From an uncultured Pseudomonas sp. (GTDB lineage: Bacteria; Pseudomonadota; Gammaproteobacteria; Pseudomonadales; Pseudomonadaceae), in the NCBI GenBank assembly GCA_943912755.1, contig CALTWF010000003.1, forward strand, positions 62,001 through 126,000: DNA of 64,000 bases, read 5' to 3'. The position numbers and the translations under genes were made by a program. Shown here piece by piece: positions 18,884 through 27,674 of the stretch (positions within the stretch are counted from its first letter, which is position 1; each line of letters begins with the position of its first letter). The notes under the pieces are model-generated. The model made no database searches. It saw only the letters and a list, made by a program, of their open reading frames with translations, and was not told the DNA's origin.

Positions 18884-19375
18884 TTAAAGACGCGGTTCGA
18901 GACGCTCGCGCGGGCCACCCAGCGGTGGCTCGGGCGGCTCGTTGCGGTAACGCTCGCGGCTACCCTGCGGCGCCATGGCGATCTGTTCATCCTCCTCGGC
19001 CGCGCGCTTGGCAGCGGCTTCGGCACGCTCGCGGCGAGCCCGGGCACGGGTCTCCAGCGGCAGGCGGATGGCGACGAAGATCAGGTACAGGGCAAAGGCG
19101 ATCATGCCGTACATGGCCAGGTCGGACGCGGCACGCCAGACGTTGTTGCCGACCTTGAAGGCCAGGTCCAGGGCGGTGATGGCGATGGCCGGGGCGTAGA
19201 TGTCCTTGGCCGCGTCGACGATGGTCGGGGTCAACAACAGCACCGCCAGCAGTACCCGCAGCGGTTCGCGCAGCCAGCGCCACATCCAGCCGGTGATATG
19301 GAAGCCCACCCACAGGCAACCCAGGGCAGCCAGGGCATACAGGCCCCAGGCGAACAGATAGTCGTTTTCGGTCAT
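18884..19375 (-). CDS. Putative inner-membrane protein, first gene of the pxp operon
   Basis: A 163-residue protein with about three to four hydrophobic helices (FAWGLYALAALGCLWVGFHI, LRVLLAVLLLTPTIV, AIAITALDLAF and LAMYGMIAFALYLIFVAI). A charged C-terminal tail of about 55 residues (Arg/Glu/Ala then Pro/Glu-rich) is likely cytoplasmic. I do not recognise a characterised family. Only 15 bases separate it from the amidotransferase gene. The start is 82 bases from divergent ptrB, so the shared gap must hold both promoters. Confidence 0.75.
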   Translation of the reverse strand: MTENDYLFAWGLYALAALGCLWVGFHITGWMWRWLREPLRVLLAVLLLTPTIVDAAKDIYAPAIAITALDLAFKVGNNVWRAASDLAMYGMIAFALYLIFVAIRLPLETRARARRERAEAAAKRAAEEDEQIAMAPQGSRERYRNEPPEPPLGGPRERLEPRL

Positions 19376-19457
19376 GGCGTCCGTGGAAGGTAGGCAAACA
19401 GGCGCTTATGATAACGATTTTTCCGCGCGCAGGCGCCCCCCAGCCAAGGAACCGCAC

Positions 19458-21509
19458 ATGTCCTCTCCCGCTCAAGCCCTTTGCCCCCCGATTGCCCGCC
19501 GGGACGACGGTGCGGATCCCTATGCCTGGCTGCAGGAGCGCGACGCTCCCGAGGTGATGGCCTACCTGGAGGCGGAAAACGCGTTCCAGCAGGCGCAACT
19601 GGCCGACCAGGCCGACCTGCGCGAGACCCTGTTCGAGGAAATCAAGGGCCGCATCCTCGAAACCGACCTGTCCCTGCCCTCGCCCTGGGGCCCGTACCTC
19701 TACTACACCCGCACCACCGCAGGTGACGAGTACCCGCGGCACTACCGCTGCCCGCGCCCGGCCGACGACTCCAACAGCGTCGACGAAAGCCGCGAAGAAC
19801 TGCTGCTCGACCCCAACCAGCTGGCCGCCGGCGGCTTCCTCAGCCTCGGCGCCTTCAACGTCAGCCCCGACCACCAGCGCCTGGCCTACAGCCTGGATAC
19901 CAGCGGCGACGAGATCTACACCCTGTACGTCAAGGAACTGGCCAGCGGCGCCATCCACGAGCTGCCGTTCGACGACTGCGACGGCAGCATGACCTGGGCC
20001 AACGACAGCCAGACCCTGTTCTTCACCACCCTGGACGACACCCACCGGCCGTTCCGTCTGCACCGCCATCGCCTGGGCAGCAGCGGCGCCAGCACCGTGT
20101 TCGAGGAGCTGGACGGGCGCTTCTTCCTGCACTGCTACCGCTCCAGTTCCGAGCGCCAGCTGGTCCTGCTGCTCAACAGCAAGACCACCAGCGAAGCCTG
20201 GGCGCTGGACGCCGACACGCCGGAGCAGCCGTTCGCCTGCCTGGCACCACGGATCGAGGGCCATGAATACGACGCCGACCACGGCAAGCTGGACGGCGAA
20301 TGGCGCTGGTTCGTGCGCAGCAACCAGGACGGCATCAACTTCGCCCTGTTCCACGCGCCCGGCGACCGCGTGCCGACCCGCGACCTGTGGCAGGTGCTGG
20401 TGCCGCACAGCGACGAGGTGATGATCGAGGGCCTGACCCTGAACGCCGGCGCCCTGACCCTGAGCCTGCGCGAGGGTGGCCTGCCGGTCATCGAAGTGCG
20501 CCCGGCCAGCCTGCCGGCCTACCGCGTGCAACTGCCGGACGCCGCCTACAGCCTGTACGTGCAGGACAGCCTGGAGTTTGCCAGCGCGCGCATCCGCCTG
20601 CGCTACGAGGCGCTGAACCGCCCGGCCCAGGTGCGCCAGCTGGACCTCGCCAGCGGCGAACAGGTGGTGCTCAAGCAGACCCCGGTGCTCGGTGAATTCG
20701 ATGCCGACGACTATGTCAGCCAGCGCCTCTGGGCTCGCGCCAGCGACGGTACGCAGGTGCCGATCAGCCTGGTCCAGCGCCGCGCCGACCTCGGCCAGCC
20801 GGTGCCACTGTACCTGTACGGCTACGGCGCCTACGGCGAGAGCCTCGACCCGTGGTTCTCCCATGCCCGCCTGAGCCTGCTGGATCGCGGCGTGGCCTTC
20901 GCCATCGCCCATGTCCGCGGCGGCGGCGAACTGGGCGAGGCCTGGTACCGCGCCGGCAAGCAGGAACACAAGCACAACACCTTCGGCGACTTCATCGCCT
21001 GTGCCGAACACCTGGTCGCCACCGGCATCACCAGCGCCGAGCGCCTGGCGATCAGCGGCGGCAGCGCCGGCGGCCTGCTGATCGGCGCGGTGCTCAACCA
21101 GCGCCCGGAACTGTTCAAGGTAGCGATCGCCGAGGTGCCTTTCGTCGATGTACTCAACACCATGCTCGACCCGGAGCTGCCGCTGACCGTCACCGAGTAC
21201 GACGAGTGGGGCAACCCGGAGGAGCCGGAGGTCCATGCGCGGATCAAGGCCTACGCGCCGTATGAAAACCTCAAGGCCCAGGCCTACCCGGCACTGCTGG
21301 TGATCGCCGGCTACAACGACAGCCGGGTGCAGTACTGGGAAGCGGCGAAATGGGTGGCGAAGCTGCGGGTGACCAAGACCGACGGCAATCCCCTGCTGCT
21401 CAAGACCGAGATGGGCGCCGGCCACGGCGGCATGAGCGGGCGCTACCAGGGCCTGCGCGACGTGGCACTGGAATACGCCTTCGTCCTCGACCAGCTGGAT
21501 GTGGTGTAA
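19458..21509 (+). CDS. ptrB: Oligopeptidase B (S9 family serine peptidase)
   Basis: A 683-residue cytoplasmic serine peptidase that cuts short peptides, typically after basic residues. An N-terminal beta-propeller (about residues 70-400) covers the catalytic alpha/beta-hydrolase domain. The nucleophile Ser lies in ISGGSAGGLL (G-x-S-x-G), the Asp in AGYNDSRVQYWE and the His in GAGHGGMSGRY. The length matches PtrB. AAGGA precedes ATG at 19458. It diverges from the oxoprolinase operon, so the two may cooperate in recycling peptides. Confidence 0.92.
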   Translation: MSSPAQALCPPIARRDDGADPYAWLQERDAPEVMAYLEAENAFQQAQLADQADLRETLFEEIKGRILETDLSLPSPWGPYLYYTRTTAGDEYPRHYRCPRPADDSNSVDESREELLLDPNQLAAGGFLSLGAFNVSPDHQRLAYSLDTSGDEIYTLYVKELASGAIHELPFDDCDGSMTWANDSQTLFFTTLDDTHRPFRLHRHRLGSSGASTVFEELDGRFFLHCYRSSSERQLVLLLNSKTTSEAWALDADTPEQPFACLAPRIEGHEYDADHGKLDGEWRWFVRSNQDGINFALFHAPGDRVPTRDLWQVLVPHSDEVMIEGLTLNAGALTLSLREGGLPVIEVRPASLPAYRVQLPDAAYSLYVQDSLEFASARIRLRYEALNRPAQVRQLDLASGEQVVLKQTPVLGEFDADDYVSQRLWARASDGTQVPISLVQRRADLGQPVPLYLYGYGAYGESLDPWFSHARLSLLDRGVAFAIAHVRGGGELGEAWYRAGKQEHKHNTFGDFIACAEHLVATGITSAERLAISGGSAGGLLIGAVLNQRPELFKVAIAEVPFVDVLNTMLDPELPLTVTEYDEWGNPEEPEVHARIKAYAPYENLKAQAYPALLVIAGYNDSRVQYWEAAKWVAKLRVTKTDGNPLLLKTEMGAGHGGMSGRYQGLRDVALEYAFVLDQLDVV

Positions 21510-21594
21510 ATCGCGTTTTTCGTTGTCTGAGCTTGCACCGCGCCGAGAGTCGCGGTGCGATGCCTCCATGGACTACAACAAAAGACCGAACGCG

Positions 21595-22068
21595 ATGCCT
21601 GAAACTTCCCTCCTCAACACTGAAATCCGCGACCTGCTGATGGACTGCGGCCTGTTCGACCAGCTCCTGCCCGGCGACTTCGCGGCCGCCGCCGGCTACT
21701 TCGCCCTGAGCAGCATGGCGGCCGGCGAAGTGATCTTCCGCGAGGGCGACGCCGGCAACTTCATGTGCCTGATCGTCGCCGGCCAGGTGGCGGTGCGCAA
21801 AGCCGATGGCGATGGCCGCGAGCTGGATATGGCCGTACTGCGCAAGGGCCGCACCTTCGGCGAAATGGCGGTGCTCGACGGCGAGCGCCGCTCGGCGTCC
21901 TGCGTTGCCGCCAGCGATTGCCAGTTGCTCAGCCTGGGCAAGGACGCACTGGAGAAGATGATCAACGACGTGCCGAAGATCGCCGCCAAGGTCATCCGCG
22001 CCCTGGCGATCACCCTGTCCAGGCGCCTGCGCATGGCCGACGGCCAGTTGCTGGCGCAACAGGTCTAG
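21595..22068 (+). CDS. Cyclic nucleotide-binding domain protein
   Basis: A 157-residue protein consisting of one cNMP-binding beta-barrel (FCLI-type core GEVIFREGDAGNFMCLIVAGQVAV, then GRTFGEMAVLDGERRSASCVA, the phosphate-binding cassette). The C-terminal helix (IIRALAITLSRRLRMADGQLL-like) is not a clear HTH, so it is probably not a Crp-type regulator. ATG at 21595 (MPETSLL) is preferred; an ATG at 21568 is possible. It may act as a small cAMP or c-di-GMP-type sensor subunit, but the ligand is not known. Its stop overlaps the next convergent gene by four bases. Confidence 0.8.
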   Translation: MPETSLLNTEIRDLLMDCGLFDQLLPGDFAAAAGYFALSSMAAGEVIFREGDAGNFMCLIVAGQVAVRKADGDGRELDMAVLRKGRTFGEMAVLDGERRSASCVAASDCQLLSLGKDALEKMINDVPKIAAKVIRALAITLSRRLRMADGQLLAQQV

Positions 22069-22343
22069 CCGGCCTTTTCCTGGTCTTTGTCCGCAGGAGG
22101 GGTCAGGCCGGGCAACGGCTGGTCCCTGGGTGGTGCGGGCAACGGCATGGGCGGCAGCAAGGGGCCGCCGGGCCTGCCGTCGTTGGCCCGCGGGATCACC
22201 GGGGGCGAGACCTGCGGATAAGGGGTGGGCGTCGCGGTGCCGGGCGCGCCGGGAACGGGCGCGATCACCCGGGGTTGCAGGTCGTCGGCCTGGGCCGTGG
22301 CCAGGCTGGCGACGCAGTACAGCAGGATGCTCGTCAGACGCAT
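22065..22343 (-). CDS. Proline-rich periplasmic hypothetical protein
   Basis: A 92-residue protein with a signal peptide (MRLTSILLYCVASLATAQA, cleavage near residue 19) and a mature chain that is about one-third proline (PVPGAPGTATPTPYPQVSPP, LLPPMPLPAPP). It is low complexity and probably unstructured. No function is recognised. Such low-complexity frames can be spurious, but the signal peptide and isolated position support a real gene. Confidence 0.6.
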   Translation of the reverse strand: MRLTSILLYCVASLATAQADDLQPRVIAPVPGAPGTATPTPYPQVSPPVIPRANDGRPGGPLLPPMPLPAPPRDQPLPGLTPPADKDQEKAG

Positions 22344-22465
22344 GTAGGGCTCCTGGTCGAGGTCATGTCATACAGACTACCCCGCCGTGTGGCGGATTGC
22401 CTGCCCAGTGACCGGCAACGGCGCTAAACTGGCGGCAAAACCGTGAAACGCCAGCAGGTATAAAA

Positions 22466-22840
22466 ATGACCCAATCCTCCTCCGCAGCCGCCACCGCGCG
22501 ACTCGACCGCATCCTCGCCGACGCCAAGCGCGACGACGAACGAGGCTACCGCCAGAAAGCCTTGCGCATGTACCCCCACGTCTGCGGCCGCTGCGCCCGT
22601 GAGTTCTCCGGCAAGCGCCTGAGCGAACTGACCGTGCACCACCGCGACCACAACCACGACAACAACCCCCAGGACGGCTCCAACTGGGAGCTGCTGTGCC
22701 TGTACTGCCACGACAACGAGCACTCGCGCTACACCGACCAGCAGTACTTCGGTGAAGGCTCGCTGAGCACGCCGTCGATCGCCAAGGCCACCCACAACCC
22801 CTTCGCCGCCCTCGCCGGGATGCTGAAGAAGGAGGACTGA
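22466..22840 (+). CDS. yajD: YajD family HNH nuclease
   Basis: A 124-residue HNH endonuclease-like protein. The zinc knuckle CGRCAREF (two Cys) and CLYCHDNEH (second Cys pair) flank the catalytic LTVHHRDHNHDNNP (H-N-H motif). It matches YajD of enterobacteria in length and order of motifs. The biological target is not known. It has its own promoter region and is followed 60 bases later by the RNA methyltransferase gene. Confidence 0.9.
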   Translation: MTQSSSAAATARLDRILADAKRDDERGYRQKALRMYPHVCGRCAREFSGKRLSELTVHHRDHNHDNNPQDGSNWELLCLYCHDNEHSRYTDQQYFGEGSLSTPSIAKATHNPFAALAGMLKKED

Positions 22841-22900
22841 GGTCGCCGCACGCCGCTGCCGGCCCGTATAATCGCGTCTTTTTTGCGAAGGGCCCGGCAC

Positions 22901-23371
22901 GTGGCGAACAAAAGGTACAGCTGCATCGGCCTGTACAACCCCAAATCCCCTGAGAACGTCGGCTCGGTGATGCGCGCCGCCGGCTGCTATGGCGTCAACT
23001 CGGTGTTCTACACCGGCAAGCGCTACGAGCGCGCCCGCGACTTCGTCACCGACACCAAGCGGGTGCACTACGACATCCCGCTGATCGGCATCGACGATCT
23101 GCAGAAGATCATCCCCCTGGGCTGCACCCCGGTGGCCGTGGAACTGGTCGAGGGCGCCCGCCCGCTGCCGGAGTACACCCACCCGGACCGCGCCATCTAC
23201 ATCTTCGGCCCCGAGGACGGCAGCCTCGACGACGATGTCCGCGCCTGGTGCGAAGAGACCATCTACATCCCGACCAATGGCTGCATGAACCTGGCGGCAA
23301 CGGTCAACGTGGTGCTCTACGACCGCATGGCCAAAGGCCTCAACACCCGCTCCGGGCCGCGCTTCAAGTAG
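22901..23371 (+). CDS. TrmH/SpoU family RNA methyltransferase
   Basis: A 156-residue SPOUT-fold 2'-O-ribose methyltransferase. Motif 1 is NPKSPENVGSVMRAAGCYG, motif 2 YIFGPEDGSL and motif 3 IPTNGCMNLAATVNVVLYDRM, forming the trefoil knot that binds S-adenosylmethionine. The short length is like the TrmL group, but the RNA substrate cannot be decided. The start is GTG at 22901 (MANKRYSC); a TTG six codons earlier is less likely. Confidence 0.85.
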   Translation: MANKRYSCIGLYNPKSPENVGSVMRAAGCYGVNSVFYTGKRYERARDFVTDTKRVHYDIPLIGIDDLQKIIPLGCTPVAVELVEGARPLPEYTHPDRAIYIFGPEDGSLDDDVRAWCEETIYIPTNGCMNLAATVNVVLYDRMAKGLNTRSGPRFK

Positions 23372-23439
23372 GCGATTGAACGCCGGCCGCAGGCTGGCGG
23401 TCTGCTGAATATCACGTCACTCAACGAGGAGAAGCGCCC

Positions 23440-23802
23440 ATGCGCCAGAAGCCAGAGATTCCGGCAACGCCCTTTCAGAGCAAGACCGACCATAACGTCC
23501 AGGGCTGGGAGCGCGCCGGCTCGGTAGCCACCGGCGTGGTGATGGTCGGCAAGGGGCTGCGCCGCGGCGGCCTGTTCGGATTGATCCAGGTCGCCATTGG
23601 CGGCGCGGTGCTGGCGCGCGGGGTGACCGGGCATTGCTCGGCCAAGAGCCTGCTGGAGAAAGGGCGCCAGGACCTGGACGGGATCCGCGCGCGGATCGAG
23701 CGGACCGGAAGCGAGTTGAAGTCGTTGAAGGATGCGGCCGAGGCGGCGACCAAAACGGCGACGGTGACCGGGAATGATTCGCTGGTCAGTCCCAAGCCCT
23801 GA
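23440..23802 (+). CDS. Small membrane protein (DUF2892-like)
   Basis: A 120-residue protein with GAGGAG before its ATG. A hydrophobic region (SVATGVVMVGKGLRRGGLFGLIQVAIGGAVLARGVTGHC, about residues 28-66) contains two glycine-rich helices like YgaP-type DUF2892 membrane proteins. The C-terminal half (ARIERTGSELKSLKDAAEAA) is a charged, coiled-coil-like helix. Function unknown. It is followed by a REP pair. Confidence 0.7.
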   Translation: MRQKPEIPATPFQSKTDHNVQGWERAGSVATGVVMVGKGLRRGGLFGLIQVAIGGAVLARGVTGHCSAKSLLEKGRQDLDGIRARIERTGSELKSLKDAAEAATKTATVTGNDSLVSPKP

Positions 23803-23811
23803 GCATTCACG

Positions 23812-23891
23812 GGCCTCATCGCTGGCAAGCCAGCTCCCACCGGTGCTGCATGTAGCGGACCTGTGGGAGCTGGCTTGCCAGCGATGAGGCC
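23812..23891. repeat. REP pair (BIME-like inverted repeat)
   Basis: GGCCTCATCGCTGGCAAGCC...CTCCCAC and its inverse around a 20-base centre. It separates two convergent genes. Confidence 0.88.
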
Positions 23892-23901
23892 TCCAAGGCG
23901 A

Positions 23902-25122
23902 CTACTGAAGCAAAGGACTGCGCAACACTTCCGACTCCCGCCCCATCACGCTGTCCGCCAGTTGCACCAACTCCGCCGTACTCACACCATTCATCCGCAT
24001 CAACGCCCGCGCCAGGTCATCCAGCGACTGCTTGTTGTGGGTATGAATGCGGATCTCGCGGTCCAGCGCCTGCAGCAGCAGCACCGAGCGGGCAATGACC
24101 GCCGCGCTGGCCTGCTCGCCGCGCAGGCTGGTAACCGCCTTGCCTTCCTTGCCCAGCCGCGCCTGCAGGGCCTGGTAGCGGTCATCGCTGATGCCCCCGG
24201 CCCGGCGCAGCAACTCGGTGGCGTAGTACTCCGCCAGCCCCTCGCCGATCCAGTCGCTGCCGTCACGATCATTGATCCGTGCAAACACCCGCACCAGCTC
24301 GCGCAACAGCGGGCTGCTGCCATTCTCGCTGACCAGCGGGCTGCCGCTGTTGAGATAGATCGAGTTGTTCGCCGCCCGCGCCCCGCGCCACAGGTGCTCA
24401 CGGGCACCGACCAGCAGCAGCTTCGGCGGATTGCGTGGGAACACCGCCTGGTATTGCGGCCAGACGAAGGTCAGCAAGGTCAGTGCATCCATGCGCCGCT
24501 GGCCCTGCCCCACCGGCCCGGCCACGCTGACCTCGGTTTCGCCGAGACGGGCGCGTCGGGCGCCGATCGTGCCGGCGAGCATCCAGCCGGTCGGGCGGTC
24601 GAACAGGCGCGAGACATTGTCGATACGAAAACGCTGCTTGCCGATCCGCGGCCAGGCCGTCTCGATACTGCTCCAGCCAGCGGGCAAGTCGACACTCAGG
24701 CGCGCCACCAGCTCGGTGCCGTCCTGCTGGTCGAGGCGCGCCGGCGGCACCAGGTCATCGCCACGGAACAGCGCCCAGTTCGCCGTGATGCGGCTGTCGT
24801 GGCTGCCGTTCTTCAATTTGTGATCGAGCCGCACCTTGTAGCTGAGGCTGGCCTTGCCCGGTGCCGGCCGCCAGATCCCGCGCTGGCTGTCTTGCGCCGG
24901 CTGCCACGGGCCGTCGGCCTTGAAGTCGCTGTACAGGCCCTCCTTGCCCAGATCGAAATCCAGGCTGCGCACCTGGGCGCCATCGGCCAGGGTCAGGCGC
25001 ACCTCGGCCTGGCCGCTCTGCGGCAGCAGGCGCACGTGGTAATCCAGATCGACTTTTTTCGCCCAGGCAGCATTGCTCGCCAACAGCAACACGACCCACG
25101 CCAGAGGGTGACGCACCGGCAT
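23902..25122 (-). CDS. Secreted M61-like protein lacking the HExxH zinc motif
   Basis: A 406-residue exported protein with signal peptide MPVRHPLAWVVLLLASNAAWA. The N-terminal beta domain and the C-terminal helical domain resemble glycyl aminopeptidase-like (M61-type) proteins. The region where the zinc motif HExxH is expected reads LLRELVRVF (about residues 272-280), so both histidines are replaced by Arg, while the downstream WIGEGLAEYYA (the distal Glu region) is kept. It is therefore probably catalytically inactive and may bind peptide or act structurally. Assignment to M61 is inference from motif layout. Confidence 0.65.
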   Translation of the reverse strand: MPVRHPLAWVVLLLASNAAWAKKVDLDYHVRLLPQSGQAEVRLTLADGAQVRSLDFDLGKEGLYSDFKADGPWQPAQDSQRGIWRPAPGKASLSYKVRLDHKLKNGSHDSRITANWALFRGDDLVPPARLDQQDGTELVARLSVDLPAGWSSIETAWPRIGKQRFRIDNVSRLFDRPTGWMLAGTIGARRARLGETEVSVAGPVGQGQRRMDALTLLTFVWPQYQAVFPRNPPKLLLVGAREHLWRGARAANNSIYLNSGSPLVSENGSSPLLRELVRVFARINDRDGSDWIGEGLAEYYATELLRRAGGISDDRYQALQARLGKEGKAVTSLRGEQASAAVIARSVLLLQALDREIRIHTHNKQSLDDLARALMRMNGVSTAELVQLADSVMGRESEVLRSPLLQ

Positions 25123-25158
25123 TGCCCGACTCCTTGCACGAACGCGAAACGCGCCAGA

Positions 25159-25608
25159 TCAGCTGGCGCGGAATATCAAATAGTCTTCCCAATCATCTTC
25201 GGCCACGCTGTTCTCGCTGAGCATGCGCCCGGACTGCGAGATGCGCTGCTTGTGCACCTGCTCGCGATCACCGCAGACCAGGTGGTGCCAGCCCGGCAGG
25301 TCCTTGCCCTCGCTGACCAGGCGGTAACCGCAGGTAGGCGGCAGCCATTTGAACTGGTCGGCCTTGCCCGGGGTGAGCTGGATGCAATCCGGCACCTGCT
25401 CGAAGCGGTTCGGGTAGTCGCTGCACTGGCAGGTCTTGAGGTCCAGCAGTTTGCAGGCGATACGCGTGTAGTAGACGCTGTTGTCGTCTTCGTCTTCGAG
25501 CTTTTGCAGGCAGCAAAGCCCGCAACCATCGCACAGCGACTCCCATTCGACGGGGTCGAGCTGATCGAGGGTCTTGCGGGTCCAGAACGGCGCGGAGCTT
25601 GCCTGCAT
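25159..25608 (-). CDS. YcgN family cysteine-cluster protein
   Basis: A 149-residue soluble protein with eight or more conserved cysteines: [49 protein letters not shown] and LVCGDRE. This is the UPF0260/YcgN pattern (CxxC-type cluster) that may bind zinc or an iron-sulfur centre; function is unknown. ATG at 25608 has AGGA upstream, so the 12-codon extension is rejected. It diverges from the nitroreductase gene. Confidence 0.9.
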   Translation of the reverse strand: MQASSAPFWTRKTLDQLDPVEWESLCDGCGLCCLQKLEDEDDNSVYYTRIACKLLDLKTCQCSDYPNRFEQVPDCIQLTPGKADQFKWLPPTCGYRLVSEGKDLPGWHHLVCGDREQVHKQRISQSGRMLSENSVAEDDWEDYLIFRAS

Positions 25609-25763
25609 GTTGCGGTGATCCTGTTTCAAAATTCTTCGGCCCAAAACGGGCGGCGCCAGTCTAGGACCTGCGCTGCGCCTTTGCCAGACCGCTTGTCAGG
25701 GTGTGGTCGACAGCTGTAGTTTTGCAAATCATTTCAGTTCTCATCCCTGTCCAGGAATCCGTC

Positions 25764-26357
25764 ATGAGCGCCAACCCTCGTATCGCTGACTACGCCATCC
25801 ATGAACAGTTCATCCAGCGCTGGTCGCCGCGCGCCTTCACCGGCGAGGCGATCTCCGAAGAAACCCTGCTGGGCTTCCTCGAAGCCGCGCGCTGGGCGCC
25901 ATCGGCCTACAACTCGCAGCCATGGCGCTTCCTCTATGCGCGCCGCGACACGCCGAACTGGGAGCGCTACCTGGGCCTGCTCAACGAATTCAACCGCAGT
26001 TGGGCGCAGCATGCCTCGGCGCTGGTGATCGTCATTTCCAAGACCACCTTCACCGCCCCGGGCGCCAGCGAGGAAACCCCGGCGCTGTGGCACACCTTCG
26101 ACACCGGTTCGGCCTGGGGCCACCTGGCCCTGCAGGCCAGCATCAGCGGCTGGCACACTCACGGCATGGCCGGCTTCGACCAGGAACTGACCCGCAAGGA
26201 GCTGAAGATTCCCGAGGGCTACGACCTGCACGCGGTAGTGGCGATCGGCAAGCTGGGTGACAAGGCGACCCTGGCCGAGTACCTGCAGGCCCGCGAAGTG
26301 CCGAGCCCGCGTCGTCCGCTGAACGAGCTGGCGGCAGAGGGTGATTTCACCCTGTAA
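25764..26357 (+). CDS. Nitroreductase family flavoprotein
   Basis: A 197-residue FMN-dependent oxidoreductase. The N-terminal RWSPRAFTGEAISEE and FLEAARWAPSAYNSQPWRFLYA are the FMN-binding signature. WGHLALQASISGWHTHGMAGFD forms the dimer/FMN interface. The substrate (nitroaromatic, quinone or other) is not known. ATG at 25764 is preceded by AGGA. It ends in a terminator hairpin that it shares with the convergent dehydrogenase gene. Confidence 0.88.
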   Translation: MSANPRIADYAIHEQFIQRWSPRAFTGEAISEETLLGFLEAARWAPSAYNSQPWRFLYARRDTPNWERYLGLLNEFNRSWAQHASALVIVISKTTFTAPGASEETPALWHTFDTGSAWGHLALQASISGWHTHGMAGFDQELTRKELKIPEGYDLHAVVAIGKLGDKATLAEYLQAREVPSPRRPLNELAAEGDFTL

Positions 26358-26362
26358 GCCTT

Positions 26363-26385
26363 TTGGGCCTGCTTTGCAGGCCCAA
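26363..26385. terminator. Terminator hairpin between convergent genes
   Basis: TTGGGCCTGC / GCAGGCCCAA with a 3-base TTT loop, directly between the nitroreductase stop and the dehydrogenase stop. Confidence 0.75.
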
Positions 26386-27318
26386 TCAATAGCCCCGCGA
26401 AAAATCGACCTCTCCGCGCAACTCATCGCCCCGCTGATAAGCCCCCAGGTTCTCGACGAATAACCGCACCATCGCCGCCGGCGAGGTGGGTGCCGAACTG
26501 TGCCCGGTCAACAACAGCCCCAGCGCGGTCCAGAACGGATGATTGCGCGGCAATGGCTCCTGCCGGCATACGTCGATCACCGCCCCGGCCAGATGCCCCT
26601 TGCCCAGTGCCGTGACCAGGTCGCCATCGACCACCGCCACGCCGCGCCCGGCATTGATGAACAGCGCATCCGGGTTGAAACGGGCGAACAGCGTGGCGTC
26701 ATACACATCCCGGGTCGCCGGGGTATCCGGCAACAGGTTGACCACATAGTCCACCTGGCCGACCAGCCGTCCGATATCGTCCAGCCCCGCCACTTCGACG
26801 AAAGGTTCGAGCTGCCGTGGCGTGCTGGCGATGCCGTACAGCTTGCAACCGAACGGCACCAGGAAGCGCGCGACCTCGCAGCCGATATCGCCGGTACCGA
26901 CGATCAGCACCCGGCGCCCGTCGAGGCTGCGCCCCGGGCGACCATCCCACTTGCGCTCGACCTGGCTCATCAGGCGGCTCAGCACCTCGCGCTCGTGGCC
27001 GAGCATATAGGTCAGCACGTACTCGGCCATGACCTGGCCGAAGATGCCCACGGCCCGGGTCAGGCGGTACTCGCGCGGCAGGCCCTCGGCCAGCAGCGGG
27101 GTGATCCCGGCCCAGGTGGATTGCAGCCACTGCGGGCGATGGCCCTGGCGCAGCAGGCTCGCCAGCAGGTCAGGCTGGCCCAGCCACACCGGGCAGCGCG
27201 CGGCGTACTGCGACAGTTCGGCGGAATCGCCACTGGTCAGCACGTCGAGTTCGGGCAATGCCTCGCGCAACAGGCGGGCGTAGAGGGCGTGATCCTGTTC
27301 GGCGATCAGAACGCGCAT
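26386..27318 (-). CDS. D-2-hydroxyacid dehydrogenase family protein
   Basis: A 310-residue NAD(P)-dependent oxidoreductase of the D-isomer 2-hydroxyacid dehydrogenase/GhrA-like group. The Rossmann loop is VLIVGTGDIGCEVARFL (G-x-G-x-x-G). FINAGRGVAVVDGDLV and the catalytic Glu/His region VIDVCRQEPLPRNHPFW and LLLTGHSSAPT complete the active site. It likely reduces glyoxylate/hydroxypyruvate or a related 2-oxo acid; the substrate is not certain. It precedes ycgL after 62 bases. Confidence 0.87.
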   Translation of the reverse strand: MRVLIAEQDHALYARLLREALPELDVLTSGDSAELSQYAARCPVWLGQPDLLASLLRQGHRPQWLQSTWAGITPLLAEGLPREYRLTRAVGIFGQVMAEYVLTYMLGHEREVLSRLMSQVERKWDGRPGRSLDGRRVLIVGTGDIGCEVARFLVPFGCKLYGIASTPRQLEPFVEVAGLDDIGRLVGQVDYVVNLLPDTPATRDVYDATLFARFNPDALFINAGRGVAVVDGDLVTALGKGHLAGAVIDVCRQEPLPRNHPFWTALGLLLTGHSSAPTSPAAMVRLFVENLGAYQRGDELRGEVDFSRGY

Positions 27319-27380
27319 ATCGATTACAACCTTGCAGAACGGCAGGAGGGCCGGCCACAGCCGGCCCGATGAAGGCGGGA

Positions 27381-27674
27381 TCAGACCGGGTCGTTGCGGC
27401 GCAGCAATTCTTCCGGCAGGTGCTCGATGTATTCCTCTTCGGCCGGCGGCATCTGCAGGTGATAGCCCTGGCTGTCGAGGTTTTCCAGGACCTTGGCGAT
27501 ATCCTCGCGGGCCAGGGTGCGTTCCGGGCTCAGCACCACGTCGAAGGCGTGCTGCGGCGTGCCGAAGAACGGCAGCAGGGCCTCCGGGATCTTGCTCAGG
27601 CCATCGGCCTTGAGCAGGTACAGGTACATCTCGTTCTTGCGCGGGCTACGGTAGATCGAACAGATACGTTTCAA
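27381..27674 (-). CDS. YcgL domain protein
   Basis: A 97-residue protein of the YcgL family (DUF709), beginning [19 protein letters not shown] and containing [22 protein letters not shown]. It is a small alpha/beta protein of unknown function, usually found beside rnd as here. It starts with TTG, which overlaps the TGA of rnd (TTGA), so it is translationally coupled to the ribonuclease. Confidence 0.9.
   Translation of the reverse strand: MKRICSIYRSPRKNEMYLYLLKADGLSKIPEALLPFFGTPQHAFDVVLSPERTLAREDIAKVLENLDSQGYHLQMPPAEEEYIEHLPEELLRRNDPV

Noticed and set aside
18987..21569. An 860-codon open frame on the minus strand, antisense to ptrB
   Set aside because: It lies opposite the clearly conserved oligopeptidase gene. 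Long antisense frames are expected in GC-rich Pseudomonas DNA, and it shows no domain.
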